NCBI RefSeq assembly: GCF_030282845.1
Contig: NZ_JASTWE010000011.1
Coordinates: 1 to 64,000, forward strand
Reading direction: 5' to 3'
Length of the DNA: 64,000 bases
DNA from: Pseudodesulfovibrio pelocollis
GTDB lineage: Bacteria; Desulfobacterota; Desulfovibrionia; Desulfovibrionales; Desulfovibrionaceae
The notes below the pieces were generated by a model. The model had not been told where the DNA came from. It did no database searches and saw only the letters and a program-made list of their open reading frames with translations. Of this stretch, positions 25,765-34,147 are shown piece after piece (the stretch's first letter is position 1; each line of letters opens with the position of its first letter). The translations under genes and the position numbers were made by a program.

Positions 25765-26516
25765 CGTTTTTCCCCTTCCTGTTCCCGAACATTCCCGGCG
25801 TGGGCTGCGTCTTCACCTCGCGCCGGGGCGGAGTGAGCGAGCCGCCCCATGACACGGCCAACCTCTCCTTCGAGGTGGGCGACGACCCGGCCGCAGTGCG
25901 CCAAAACCGCCGCCTGCTCCACGACCGCCTGGGCCTGAGCGGCTGGTGCGAGTGCCGTCAGGTGCATGGCGACGCCATCCACTTCGATCCCTCGCCCGCA
26001 GAGCCCGAGACCGAGCCGACCCTTGAGGGCGACGGCCTGGCCACGGCCACTCCCGGCATGGGGCTGATCGTCAAGACCGCCGACTGCCAGCCCCTGATCT
26101 TGGCCCATCGCGCGGGCCGCCACGTGGCTGCCCTGCACGTGGGCTGGCGCGGCAACAAGCTCGATTTCCCCGGCTCCGGCGTGGCCCGCTTCTGCGAGCG
26201 CTATTCCCTCTCGCCCGCCGACATCCTGGCCGTGCGCGGCCCGAGCCTCGGCCCGTCTGCCTCCCAGTTCGTCAACTTTGACACGGATTTCGGCCCCGGC
26301 TTCGAGGCCTACCGCGACCGCGTCACCCAGACGGCCGACCTCTGGCGCATGACCCGAGACCAGCTCCGGGCCGCAGGCATCCCGGCCCACCAGATATACG
26401 GCCTGGACCTCTGCACCCTGACCCACGCCGACACCTTCTTCTCCTACCGCAGGGCGTGCGCCTCTCCGGTCAAGGCCACAGGCAGGCAGGTGGGGGTGGT
26501 GTGGATCAAGGGGTAG
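25752..26516 (+). CDS. pgeF: PgeF/YfiH-type polyphenol-oxidase fold protein
   Basis: A 254-aa protein of the Cu-oxidase_4 (laccase domain) family. Metal/active-site residues: HGDAIHF, VKTADCQPLILAH (Cys) and ALHVGWRGNKLDF (His). Family members described as PgeF remove wrongly inserted L-Ser from peptidoglycan precursors, or act as purine nucleoside phosphorylase/adenosine deaminases. The start is GTG 25752, with GAGGAGGAACT upstream, overlapping the cyclo-ligase. The C-terminus reads LCTLTHADTFFSYRRA as usual. Confidence 0.85.
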   Translation: MAAIAFFPFLFPNIPGVGCVFTSRRGGVSEPPHDTANLSFEVGDDPAAVRQNRRLLHDRLGLSGWCECRQVHGDAIHFDPSPAEPETEPTLEGDGLATATPGMGLIVKTADCQPLILAHRAGRHVAALHVGWRGNKLDFPGSGVARFCERYSLSPADILAVRGPSLGPSASQFVNFDTDFGPGFEAYRDRVTQTADLWRMTRDQLRAAGIPAHQIYGLDLCTLTHADTFFSYRRACASPVKATGRQVGVVWIKG

Positions 26517-26533
26517 GTGGGTGGAGTCTCCAG

Positions 26534-28315
26534 CTACTCAACTGTTTCTGACTGAGACAACGCTTTGATTTTTTTCAGCAAAGGATAGACTGACTGGAAG
26601 GCCTTGGGTGGCTGCTTACAAAGCCAATCTGCAAAAGTAATTTTTGATGCGCTGTCGATGTCATAGGCAAGGAATTTGTAGTCTGGGTGGATGTGCGGAG
26701 AAATTTTTTCGGTGAAATTGATACTTAACTTTGATTCCCTATCTCTTATGTCTTTAACAATTTGCCGAAGGACAAGAGCTTTTTCTTTGATTGCGCGAGC
26801 AATGACGTCTCTGGGGAATAAAAATTCTATAGGGATCGAGACAGAAAAACTTCCATCAATTTTCTTGTTTACCTTATTTTGTATCTCTTTTGCTTCGTCA
26901 GGCATAGGAATAAGCATGGCATACACTTTTTTGACTTTATTGATGACCTTTATGTCACCTCCAGACACTGTTTTTGCATATTTTAGTTTGTCGTACGCTT
27001 GTCTTCCTTCATTGTCATTGTCAAATATCCCAATTGTAGGAATATTGTTTGATTTTGTTATGTGGTCACATGCCTGAAGATATGAAAGGAGTTTTGTAGC
27101 GCAATTTGCCGGAACAAACTCACAAAAATGGTCTCTAGGAAAGAGGGCGGCTAATGCTTTGTCAAGAATTATTTTATCAGTCGGCCCTTCAACAACGACT
27201 TGTGTAAGAGTTGAGTCGCGAAGCTGCTGAGCCAGTTTTGCATTTGATTCTTTTAGTTCTGCATGTTCATTGACAAGGGATTTCGTCCTTGCGGCAATAA
27301 AAGCAGCAGTGCCGACAAAGCTATCCGCTTCATTTCTGGATGAGATAGGAGCCACGTGAGAAGACTTGTCTGTCATGCCTCCTCTGTCATGTTGGTAAAC
27401 ATGAAACCGCTTGGCTTTCTCTCCAGAGATGTCATAAAATGCTGGCGAGTGTGTTGTGATAAATATTTGATTCTCTTGTGAAAACTCATCCTTGAGTTGG
27501 AGGGCAAGGTCGTAAGCCTTGCTAATTTCTAAGGAGTTCTCTGGCTCCTCATATGCCCAGATGTGATGAACTTTTGATCTGCGAGCGACGAAGTCAAGGA
27601 TGTATGGTATGTGCCGCGTCTGAAGGCCATCCCCTCTTTTTTGCAGCGGGATAAAGAAGTCGTTATGTTTAGTAGTAAAATCTAATGCGCTAAACAGAAT
27701 CCGCAAGTCTTTAGGTACATCAATAGTGCTTTCAATCCCCAAAGCTGTTTGGATTTTTTCCGCCATACTTTCTGTGCTTTCATTGATTTTCCCCATCAGT
27801 GCCCCGGAGGAATCGGATATGCCAGCTTTTTCATCATCAATTAAAGCATCGTGAAGTAAATTTAGGTAACAGCTAAATATCTCTCTGCTTCTGACAGGCG
27901 GGATATAATGAAAACGGATCGAGTTTAAAAATTTACCAATTGTCGTCCTTGAGATCTCATCAGTATGCTTCATGTCCGGGGTTTGAGAGTATCTTGTCCA
28001 AACTTTTTTTACATAGAATGAATCTGGAAGAGATCTCCACTCTTTGAAGTTGTTGAAAGTAATTTTTACCCAAACAGTCATTCGCCCTTTCTGTTTCTTC
28101 GCTTCTTTTTCCCTTGTCCTCGAAATGTCATTCGTGAAGTTGAAAGCTGTGCCCAATTCCGTTTCGTTGTTGAAAAAAAGATTAAGCGCTTTGAGTATAT
28201 TTGATTTTCCTGAATCGTTTTCGCCAATCAGTGTTGTTATGTCGCTAAGGTCTGTAAGCGTGATCGAATATGCAGACCTGAAGTAGTTAATTTCAATTTT
28301 GTTAATGACTTTCAT
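26534..28315 (-). CDS. OLD-family ATP-dependent nuclease (ABC ATPase + TOPRIM)
   Basis: A 593-aa protein. The N-terminal SMC-like ATPase has Walker A GENDSGKS at 31-38, Walker B WAYEEPE around 253-259 and H-loop ITTHSP at 286-291. The C-terminal TOPRIM domain has VVVEGPTDK (Glu376) and FDNDNEG (Asp432/Asp434). This domain pair defines OLD-family endonucleases, many of which serve phage defence. Start ATG 28315 with AGAGGAATGC. The gene is clearly AT-richer than its neighbours, with rare-for-host codons (AAA, TTT, ATA), a sign of acquisition. No UvrD-like helicase is next to it, so it is not a Gabija pair; its neighbour is RhuM. A convergent PgeF-like gene ends 17 bp away. Confidence 0.85.
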   Translation of the reverse strand: MKVINKIEINYFRSAYSITLTDLSDITTLIGENDSGKSNILKALNLFFNNETELGTAFNFTNDISRTREKEAKKQKGRMTVWVKITFNNFKEWRSLPDSFYVKKVWTRYSQTPDMKHTDEISRTTIGKFLNSIRFHYIPPVRSREIFSCYLNLLHDALIDDEKAGISDSSGALMGKINESTESMAEKIQTALGIESTIDVPKDLRILFSALDFTTKHNDFFIPLQKRGDGLQTRHIPYILDFVARRSKVHHIWAYEEPENSLEISKAYDLALQLKDEFSQENQIFITTHSPAFYDISGEKAKRFHVYQHDRGGMTDKSSHVAPISSRNEADSFVGTAAFIAARTKSLVNEHAELKESNAKLAQQLRDSTLTQVVVEGPTDKIILDKALAALFPRDHFCEFVPANCATKLLSYLQACDHITKSNNIPTIGIFDNDNEGRQAYDKLKYAKTVSGGDIKVINKVKKVYAMLIPMPDEAKEIQNKVNKKIDGSFSVSIPIEFLFPRDVIARAIKEKALVLRQIVKDIRDRESKLSINFTEKISPHIHPDYKFLAYDIDSASKITFADWLCKQPPKAFQSVYPLLKKIKALSQSETVE

Positions 28316-28351
28316 GCATTCCTCTGTGTATTTGCGTTGATATATGTGTTG

Positions 28352-28380
28352 GCTATACGCTGATGCCTTGTCGTTGCCAA
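28352..28380 (-). promoter_or_regulatory. Promoter for the OLD-family gene
   Basis: On the minus strand, TTGGCA (28380-28375), 17-bp spacer, TATAGC (28357-28352). The expected leader to ATG 28315 is about 30 nt. The OLD gene thus has its own promoter, downstream of the RhuM terminator. Confidence 0.55.
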
Positions 28381-28427
28381 GATTATGTCGTAATTTATTA
28401 CAGGAATTAGAGTGAGAGTCTTCACCC

Positions 28428-28467
28428 AAACACCGCCGCGCCCCAGTCCGGGAGCGCAGCGGTGTTT
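28428..28467 (-). terminator. Hairpin after rhuM
   Basis: AAACACCGCCGCG and the matching CGCAGCGGTGTTT form a long stem with one mismatch around a loop of about 14 nt. It lies 28 bp past the RhuM stop and before the OLD promoter. T run short, as the outer stem ends in TTT. Confidence 0.55.
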
Positions 28468-28494
28468 GAATGACCCAACTGTCCACGCTCGTGA

Positions 28495-29529
28495 TCAGGG
28501 CTTCCGTCCCTCAATCCCCTTCACCAGTTCCTCAAAATCCCGTTCGGCTTCGATTTCGGCCTGCTCCAGTTCCCGCTGTCTGCGAGCATGGTCAAACGCC
28601 GTGTACTGGCGGTGGGCGTGCTCCTCTGCCTGCTTGTGGGAGACGGTGCCCGCGTCGGTCAGCACTCTCCATTCATTGAACGCAAGGAAGCGGTCGGCGA
28701 TTTCGATCCATTCCTGCATGGTGATGCGCTGGCGTTTTTCGGCGCGATCCTCGGCATGGTCCAGAAACATGGTCACGAGCCGGTCCAGCCTGGAGAGTTC
28801 GTCCTGGTGCAGGTAGTTCTTGGAGGTAATCACATCGCCCTTGCGGACCACGTCGCCCTTGAAGCTGGTCAGCCCCATGTTGGGCGCAGAGGCATTGGCG
28901 CGTTCAACCACGATGGCTGCGGCTGTCTTGCCGGTGATGGCGTAGAGCATCTTGTTCTGGATGGTCTTGAAGAAAGTGCGCGCGGTTTCCGACGTGCCGT
29001 CATAGTCGGCGCTGGTCTGGGTAAACAGGTCCTTGATCTTCTGGTAGAAGCGCTTTTCCGAGGCCCGGATTGCCCGGATGCGTTCAAGCAGTTCGTCGAA
29101 ATGGTCCCAGCCGCCGGGGTTCATCAACCGCTCGTCGTCCATGGTGAAACCCTTGACCATGTACTCCCGCAGGCGCTGCGTGGCCCAGCGCCGGAACTGG
29201 ACACCCACGGACGAGCGGACGCGGTAGCCCACCGCGATGATGGCCTCCAGGCTGTAGTGCTTCAAAGTACGATTTATCTCACGATTCCCCTCACTTCGAA
29301 CTTGTAAGTAATCCTTACACGTTGCCGGTTCATCCAGTTCCCCATCCTCATAAATCGTTTTGAGGTGCATTCCGATGTTCTGCGGGGTGGTCTGGTACAG
29401 GTCGGCCATGGAACGCTGCGTCAGCCAGACGGTCTGATCTTCGACATGGACCTTGACGGAAACGCCGCCGTTAGGGGCGTTGAATATCTCTATTCGAGAG
29501 TCTGGCGCGGGGTTGATCTCGCTCATCAT
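28495..29529 (-). CDS. rhuM: RhuM-family protein
   Basis: A 344-aa protein of the virulence RhuM family (PF13310). Signature stretches: VWLTQRSMADLYQTTPQNIGMHLKTIY near the N-terminus, EINRTLKHYSLEAIIAVGYRVRS, then RFRRWATQRLREYMVKGF-like sequence. A FiC/DOC-related Death-on-curing segment is often found in this family. RhuM genes are typical cargo of genomic and defence islands; function unknown. Start ATG 29529 (or 29526, two adjacent ATGs) with AAAAGGA upstream. Base composition is closer to the host than the OLD gene, so the two may have come separately. Confidence 0.85.
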   Translation of the reverse strand: MMSEINPAPDSRIEIFNAPNGGVSVKVHVEDQTVWLTQRSMADLYQTTPQNIGMHLKTIYEDGELDEPATCKDYLQVRSEGNREINRTLKHYSLEAIIAVGYRVRSSVGVQFRRWATQRLREYMVKGFTMDDERLMNPGGWDHFDELLERIRAIRASEKRFYQKIKDLFTQTSADYDGTSETARTFFKTIQNKMLYAITGKTAAAIVVERANASAPNMGLTSFKGDVVRKGDVITSKNYLHQDELSRLDRLVTMFLDHAEDRAEKRQRITMQEWIEIADRFLAFNEWRVLTDAGTVSHKQAEEHAHRQYTAFDHARRQRELEQAEIEAERDFEELVKGIEGRKP

Positions 29530-29602
29530 GTGTCCTTTTCAAGATGGGTTGCCCGAGCATAATACAGCCCGCCCCTCACAACAAGCCCGCACGGACACAA
29601 GG

Positions 29603-29633
29603 AAAACCCCGAAGGCGCGAGCCTCCGGGGTTT
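29603..29633 (-). terminator. Terminator after malate synthase G
   Basis: AACCCCGAAGGC and GCCTCCGGGGTT form a stem with one mismatch, loop GCGA, followed on the minus strand by TTTT. Located about 50 bp past the glcB stop, which it probably serves; it could also insulate the island. Confidence 0.7.
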
Positions 29634-29681
29634 GTATGGGGACAGTCGGCGTTCTTTCTTCCGCTCCTTCTCCGCCCCCGG

Positions 29682-31844
29682 CTACCCCCCGTAGCGCGCC
29701 TTGGCCTCCAGGCGTTTGGCGTGGAGGATGGGCTCGGTGTAGCCGCTGGGCTGGGCCGCGCCCTTGAAGATCAGGTCGCGGGCGGCCTGGAAGGCGATGC
29801 TGGTGTCGAAGTCCGCGGCCATGGGGCGGTAGGCCGGGTCGGCCTCGTTCTGGCGGTCCACCACCGCGGCCATGCGCTTGAGGGCGGCCAGGACCTGATC
29901 GGGGGTGCAGATCTTGTGGCGCAGCCAGTTGGCGATGTGCTGGCTTGAGATGCGCAGGGTGGCGCGGTCTTCCATCAGGCCTACGTCGTTGATGTCCGGC
30001 ACCTTGGAGCAGCCGATGCCCTGGTCGATCCAGCGCACCACATAGCCCAGGATGGACTGGCAGTTGTTGGCCAGTTCAAGCTCCACCTCGCCCGCCGAGG
30101 GCCGGTCGGTCATCAGCGGCAGGGTCAGGAGCTGGTCGCGACTGGCCCGGCCCTTGCCGATCAGCGCGTGCTGCCGGGCAAAAACATCCACCTCGTGGTA
30201 ATGCATGGCGTGCAGGGTGGCGGCCGTGGGCGAGGGCACCCAGGCGCAGTTGGCTCCGGCCTCGGGGTGCGCGCCCTTGGCGGCCACCATCTCGGCCAGT
30301 CGGTCCGGCCGGGCCCACATGCCCTTGCCGATCTGCGCCCGGCCGCTGAAGCCGCAGGCCAGACCCACGTCCACGTTCCAGTCTTCGTAGGCGAGAATCC
30401 AAGGCTGGCCCTTCATGGCCTCCTTGGGCACCACAGGCCCGGCCTCCATGCAGGTGTGTATCTCGTCGCCGGTCCGGTCCAGGAACCCGGTGTTGATGAA
30501 GATGACCCGGTCGGCCGCCCGGCGGATGCACTCCTTGAGGTTGAGGGTGGTGCGCCGCTCCTCGTCCATGATGCCGATCTTCATGCACCCGGCGGGCAGG
30601 CCCAGGGCCTGCTCGGTGCGGGCGAACAGCTCCACGGCAAAGGAGACCTCGGCAGGCCCGTGCATCTTTGGCTTGACGATGTGTATGGACCCGGCGCGGC
30701 TGTTGGTCAGCGGGCCGCGCCCCTTGAGATCGTGGGAAAAGATGAGACCCGTGGCCATGGCGTCGAGCATGCCCTCGGGGATTTCCCTGCCCTCGGCGTC
30801 GAGCACGGCGGGCGTGGTCATGAGATGGCCCACGTTGCGCACCAGCAGCAGGCTGCGGCCGGGCAGGGTCAGCTCGGTGCCGTCGGGCGCGATGTAGTGC
30901 CGGTCCGGGTTCAGGGTCCGGGTCACGATCCGGTCCCCCTTGGGGAACGACGCCTCCAGGGTTCCCAGCGCCAGCCCGAGCATGTTGGCGTAGGCCAGGG
31001 CCTTGTCCTCGCCGTCCACCACGGCCACCGAGTCCTCGCAGTCGAGGATGGTGGTCAGGGCGGATTCGAGGACCACGTCCCTGACCCCGGCGGGATGATC
31101 CTTGCCCACCGGGTGGGCGCGGTCGATGCATAGTTCGATGTGCAGGGCGTTGTTGACGAAGAGCAGGCGGCTGCACTGGTCCGCGCTGCCAGCGAACCGG
31201 TCGGGGTGGCGCAGGGGGGTGGCGTCGCCCCTGGCCAGCCGCGCCCGCAGGCCGCTTTCGCCAAGGACGTATTCGGTCACGTCGGCGTGGGAGCCCGAGG
31301 CCAGCGGCAGGGCGCGGTCCAAAAACCGGGCGCAGAAGGCAAAGACCTTGCTGCCGCGCACCGGGTTGTAGGCCCCGCCGCGCTCCGCACCGTCGGCCTC
31401 GTCGATGACGTCGCTGCCGTAGAGGGCGTCGTAGAGGCTGCCCCAGCGGGCGTTGGCCGCGTTCAGGGCGTAGCGGGCGATGGTGATGGGCACCACCAGC
31501 TGCGGCCCGGCAATGGTGGCGATCTCCGGGTCCACGCCCCGGGAGGTGATGGCAAAGTCCTCGCCCTCGGGCCGCAGGTAGCCGATCTCCTCCAGGAATG
31601 TCCGGTAGGCGGTGCGGTCGTGCGGCTGCCCGGCCCGCTCGCGATGCCAGTTGTCGATGGCCTGTTGCAGGGCCTCGCGCCGTTCGAGCAGGGCGCGGTT
31701 TTCCGGGCCAAGGTCGGCCACGATGCGCTCAAGGCCGCCCCAGAAAGCCGGGGCGTCGAGGCCCGAACCGGCCAGGGCGGTTTCCATCATTTCGTACAGG
31801 GGGGCAGCCACGGAAAGGCCGCCGACCTGGATTCTTTTTGTCAT
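29682..31844 (-). CDS. glcB: Malate synthase G
   Basis: A 720-aa single-chain malate synthase (isoform G), joining glyoxylate and acetyl-CoA to malate. Conserved stretches: [40 protein letters not shown] (metal-binding Glu/Asp), [39 protein letters not shown] and [14 protein letters not shown]. Length is normal for GlcB. Start ATG 31844 with AAAGGAG. No isocitrate lyase or glycolate oxidase gene is in view, so its source of glyoxylate is not shown. Confidence 0.95.
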   Translation of the reverse strand: MTKRIQVGGLSVAAPLYEMMETALAGSGLDAPAFWGGLERIVADLGPENRALLERREALQQAIDNWHRERAGQPHDRTAYRTFLEEIGYLRPEGEDFAITSRGVDPEIATIAGPQLVVPITIARYALNAANARWGSLYDALYGSDVIDEADGAERGGAYNPVRGSKVFAFCARFLDRALPLASGSHADVTEYVLGESGLRARLARGDATPLRHPDRFAGSADQCSRLLFVNNALHIELCIDRAHPVGKDHPAGVRDVVLESALTTILDCEDSVAVVDGEDKALAYANMLGLALGTLEASFPKGDRIVTRTLNPDRHYIAPDGTELTLPGRSLLLVRNVGHLMTTPAVLDAEGREIPEGMLDAMATGLIFSHDLKGRGPLTNSRAGSIHIVKPKMHGPAEVSFAVELFARTEQALGLPAGCMKIGIMDEERRTTLNLKECIRRAADRVIFINTGFLDRTGDEIHTCMEAGPVVPKEAMKGQPWILAYEDWNVDVGLACGFSGRAQIGKGMWARPDRLAEMVAAKGAHPEAGANCAWVPSPTAATLHAMHYHEVDVFARQHALIGKGRASRDQLLTLPLMTDRPSAGEVELELANNCQSILGYVVRWIDQGIGCSKVPDINDVGLMEDRATLRISSQHIANWLRHKICTPDQVLAALKRMAAVVDRQNEADPAYRPMAADFDTSIAFQAARDLIFKGAAQPSGYTEPILHAKRLEAKARYGG

Positions 31845-31941
31845 GCAAAGGGCTCCTTTGGGCTAATGGTCCGTCAGCCGAGCGGCACCGGCGGGCCGCG
31901 TCCCCCCGTCCAGCGCGAGGGCGGCGCAACTACAGGCTAGC

Positions 31942-31957
31942 CTTCCCGGCCGGGAAG
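31942..31957. promoter_or_regulatory. 16-bp perfect palindrome upstream of glcB
   Basis: CTTCCCGGCCGGGAAG is self-complementary, about 100 bp upstream of the glcB start within the 371-bp gap 31845-32215. It could be an operator. No clear promoter hexamers were assigned near it. Confidence 0.35.
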
Positions 31958-32000
31958 CGCAATGCCCGATCACTGCGCGCAAGTCCGACACCGCCGCCTT

Positions 32001-32175
32001 CGCTCCCCGCCCAGCCCTGTCAATCCGTTTTCTTGCCCCTGCACGGGTCTTTTATCGCCCCCTGGCCCGGCTCCCTGGGGTGGTTGCCGACCAGCGCGGC
32101 GACCAGCGCGGCGACAAGGGCGGCGACCCGGACAGGTACCGGTCTTGTCTGGACGACCCAGTGAACGGGGTGGAG
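32001..32175 (+). pseudogene. RHS-core tail relic, copy A
   Basis: The segment 32119-32172 translates GGDPDRYRSCLDDPVNGV, the end of an RHS repeat-associated core (consensus GGDxDWYGYCxDDPVNG). It differs from copy B (57401-57454) at 4 of 54 bases. The segment 32001-32063 matches the leader of copy B (57056-57113): both contain CCCTGTCAAT, TTGCCCCTGC and a CGGG-CTTTT-TCGCCC stretch. The leader here runs straight into the tail with a short repetitive GACCAGCGCG region between. No open frame of normal RHS length remains; it is a deletion derivative. Confidence 0.6.
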
Positions 32176-32215
32176 CCGACAGGTGTGCTGCGGCAGGCGG
32201 CGCAGTGTGCCGGGG

Positions 32216-32872
32216 TTACTTCACCCGGCGGAGGGTCGCGCCGTGTTCGCGGTCGGGGCGCAGTTCGAGGATGCGGTGGGCCGTGTCGGAAAAAAGGTCG
32301 ATGGGGTGGTGGCTGATGACCAGCAGTTGCAGGCCGAGGCGGTCGGCTATCTCGGCGATGAGTTTCATGAGCTTGGGGACAAGGGCGGGCCTGATCCAGC
32401 AGTCCTGTTCATCGAGCACCAGGAAGGGGCGGTGCGCCTCGGGCGCAAGCTGGGACAGGGCGATGAGCCGAAGCCCCACGGACAGGATGTTGCAGACTGA
32501 TCCGCCCTGGCCCGACAGGATGTCCTCCACCCGGTCGCCATCGCCCTGATTGTGGATTTCGAAGCGGATCTGGAGCCGGTTGTTGCGCACCTCGCGCCGG
32601 GTGGCCACCACCCGGTCCTGGCCGAGGATTTCGCGCACGGCATGGGTCAGGTTCAGTTCCACCTCGTCAAGCACCTGGCCGAACAGGGCTGTGGAAAGCT
32701 CCTCCAGCGTGTCCCGGGCGCGCGGGGCCAGGGCCAGGAAGTCGCGCACCCCGGCCAGTTCGTCGCGGACCCGGCCGTGTTCGGCGTGGGCCGCCTCGGC
32801 CAGGGCCGAGAGCCGGTCGAGCCGCCGCCGGACCTCGGTCGGATCAGGCATTGATTCGGCTCCGGATACCAT
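32216..32872 (-). CDS. SbcC/Rad50-like C-terminal ATPase lobe (split)
   Basis: A 218-aa protein that looks like only the C-terminal lobe of an SMC/Rad50-type ATPase. Residues 10-90 are predicted coiled coil (VRRRLDRLSALAEAAHAEHG). The ABC signature is LSGQGGSVCNILSVGL (119-134), Walker B PFLVLDEQDCW (149-159) and the H-loop VISHHP (186-191). There is no Walker A; that lies in the gene at 34137-35483. The start is ATG 32872, overlapping the preceding stop by one base (TGATG); an ATG at 32851 with its own GGAG is an alternative. It is the last gene of the four-gene operon. Annotators may call it an AAA or RecN-like protein. Confidence 0.8.
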   Translation of the reverse strand: MVSGAESMPDPTEVRRRLDRLSALAEAAHAEHGRVRDELAGVRDFLALAPRARDTLEELSTALFGQVLDEVELNLTHAVREILGQDRVVATRREVRNNRLQIRFEIHNQGDGDRVEDILSGQGGSVCNILSVGLRLIALSQLAPEAHRPFLVLDEQDCWIRPALVPKLMKLIAEIADRLGLQLLVISHHPIDLFSDTAHRILELRPDREHGATLRRVK

Positions 32873-33198
32873 CAATCCGCCTGCTCCAGGCTGTTTTCCA
32901 CAGCGGAAAGGTCTGCCTGAATTTGTTGGACATGCTTACGGTATGTGGCGACAAGTCTTTCGTTTTCCTTGCGTTTTTCATCAAGAAGCAGTTGCAGTTC
33001 CTCGGGGTCGCTGGTGCCGTACTCGGCCAGGGCCTGGGCCTTGAGCCCTTCGAGCTGTCCGGTGAGGTGGGTGATGTCTTGCTCGGTGCGCACCCGCTGC
33101 TCGCGCAGGCGTTCATAATCCTGTCGCAGTTCGGCGAGTTCCCGCTCCAGCTGGACGTCCCGGGTCGTCCCGGTGTTGTTGGGGTTGCTATGGGTCAA
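32872..33198 (-). CDS. Small coiled-coil protein in split SbcCD operon (TTG start)
   Basis: A 108-aa protein that is almost all charged coiled coil: VQLERELAELRQDYERLREQ, then RTEQDITHLTGQLEGLKAQ and EELQLLLDEKRKENERLVAT. The start is TTG at 33198, preceded by GAGGAGG at a good distance and overlapping the nuclease gene by 11 bp, the same overlap length seen one gene upstream. There is no ATG option. It ends where the C-lobe gene begins. It may supply the missing part of the returning coiled-coil arm of the split ATPase; not a known family to me. Confidence 0.72.
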   Translation of the reverse strand: MTHSNPNNTGTTRDVQLERELAELRQDYERLREQRVRTEQDITHLTGQLEGLKAQALAEYGTSDPEELQLLLDEKRKENERLVATYRKHVQQIQADLSAVENSLEQAD

Positions 33199-34147
33199 GG
33201 GTGACCTCCTCGTAGAGTTCCCAGATGAGCGCCCCTTCGGGCGTCTCCCTGGACAGGTTTTCTTGCAGGAACTGGCGCAGGCCCATGCCCTCGCGGGTGC
33301 GTTTCCAGGCCAGCCGCTCAAGGCCGCTGATGAAGTCCGACTGCCCCCCGGCCTCCTGCGCCTGGGGCGGAAAATCCTGGTCCGGGAAGACCTGGTCAAA
33401 GGGCAGGAACGGCACGGGCCAGGACTCAAGCTCCTGGCAGCCGGGCGTCCAGATGGCGGCGGCGGGCTGCCGCTCCAGGGAGCGGCGCGAAAAGGTGAGC
33501 CGCGTGATGTTGCCGGGGTTGGCCCAGGTGGTCTGCCCGGCCCGTACCGTGGGCTGGGGCCGGTGGATGTGGCCGTTGATGAGCCAGTCGATGCCGGGCA
33601 GCTCGCGGATGGCGTAGGCCAGGTCCTCGAACTCCGGAAAACGGATGTTGTGATGGGTGAGCCAGACCACGGCTGACGGGCCGTCCGGTGCGCGCTCATA
33701 TCCCCTGGGCAGGGGCGAGCCGTCCGGGCTGGCCCCGACCAGCACGGCCCCTGTGTCGGTCTCGAGGATGAACTGGGGCCCTTCCTCCTTCATCAACCGG
33801 AGGGCCCCGGCCGCCTCCAACACCGCAATGGTCAGGTCCTCGGTGAAGCGCGACTGGTACTTGTCGTGGTTGCCCACCAGCGCCCAGACCCTGTCCGACC
33901 CGGTGCGCGAGCCAAAGAGGCGGATCAGTTCCACAAGCATCTTGTTGGAGTTGTCACGGGGGCGGTGGAAGAGGTCGCCCAGCACGACCGGGACCATGCC
34001 AAGGTCGCGGGCGCGGTCCAGGCAGGCGCCCAGCTTGCTCATGATCTGCTCAAGATAGCCGTCGAGCCGCTGGCCCGGCGGAAGGTCCGCCAGATGCGGG
34101 TCCGCCACCAGAAAAAGCCCATTGGCCCGGATGGTCTCAACACTCAT
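33188..34147 (-). CDS. Mre11/SbcD-like metallophosphoesterase
   Basis: A 319-aa calcineurin-type nuclease. All five motifs are present: VADPHLADL (DxH, D16/H18), VVLGDLFHRP (D58), VGNHDKYQ (N93/H94), WLTHHNIRF and INGHIHRPQP. This matches Mre11/SbcD catalytic domains, though it is shorter and its C-terminal part (DFISGLERLAWKRTREGMGL) is not recognisable. The start is ATG 34147 with CGGAGG 7 bp before, overlapping the Walker A lobe gene by 11 bp. Expected to act as Mn2+-dependent DNA nuclease with the ATPase proteins on either side. Confidence 0.85.
   Translation of the reverse strand: MSVETIRANGLFLVADPHLADLPPGQRLDGYLEQIMSKLGACLDRARDLGMVPVVLGDLFHRPRDNSNKMLVELIRLFGSRTGSDRVWALVGNHDKYQSRFTEDLTIAVLEAAGALRLMKEEGPQFILETDTGAVLVGASPDGSPLPRGYERAPDGPSAVVWLTHHNIRFPEFEDLAYAIRELPGIDWLINGHIHRPQPTVRAGQTTWANPGNITRLTFSRRSLERQPAAAIWTPGCQELESWPVPFLPFDQVFPDQDFPPQAQEAGGQSDFISGLERLAWKRTREGMGLRQFLQENLSRETPEGALIWELYEEVTLDP

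Noticed and set aside
26534-29529. Gabija or PARIS defence system
   Set aside because: The OLD-type gene lacks an adjacent UvrD-like helicase (Gabija), and ATPase and TOPRIM are in one chain rather than separate (PARIS).
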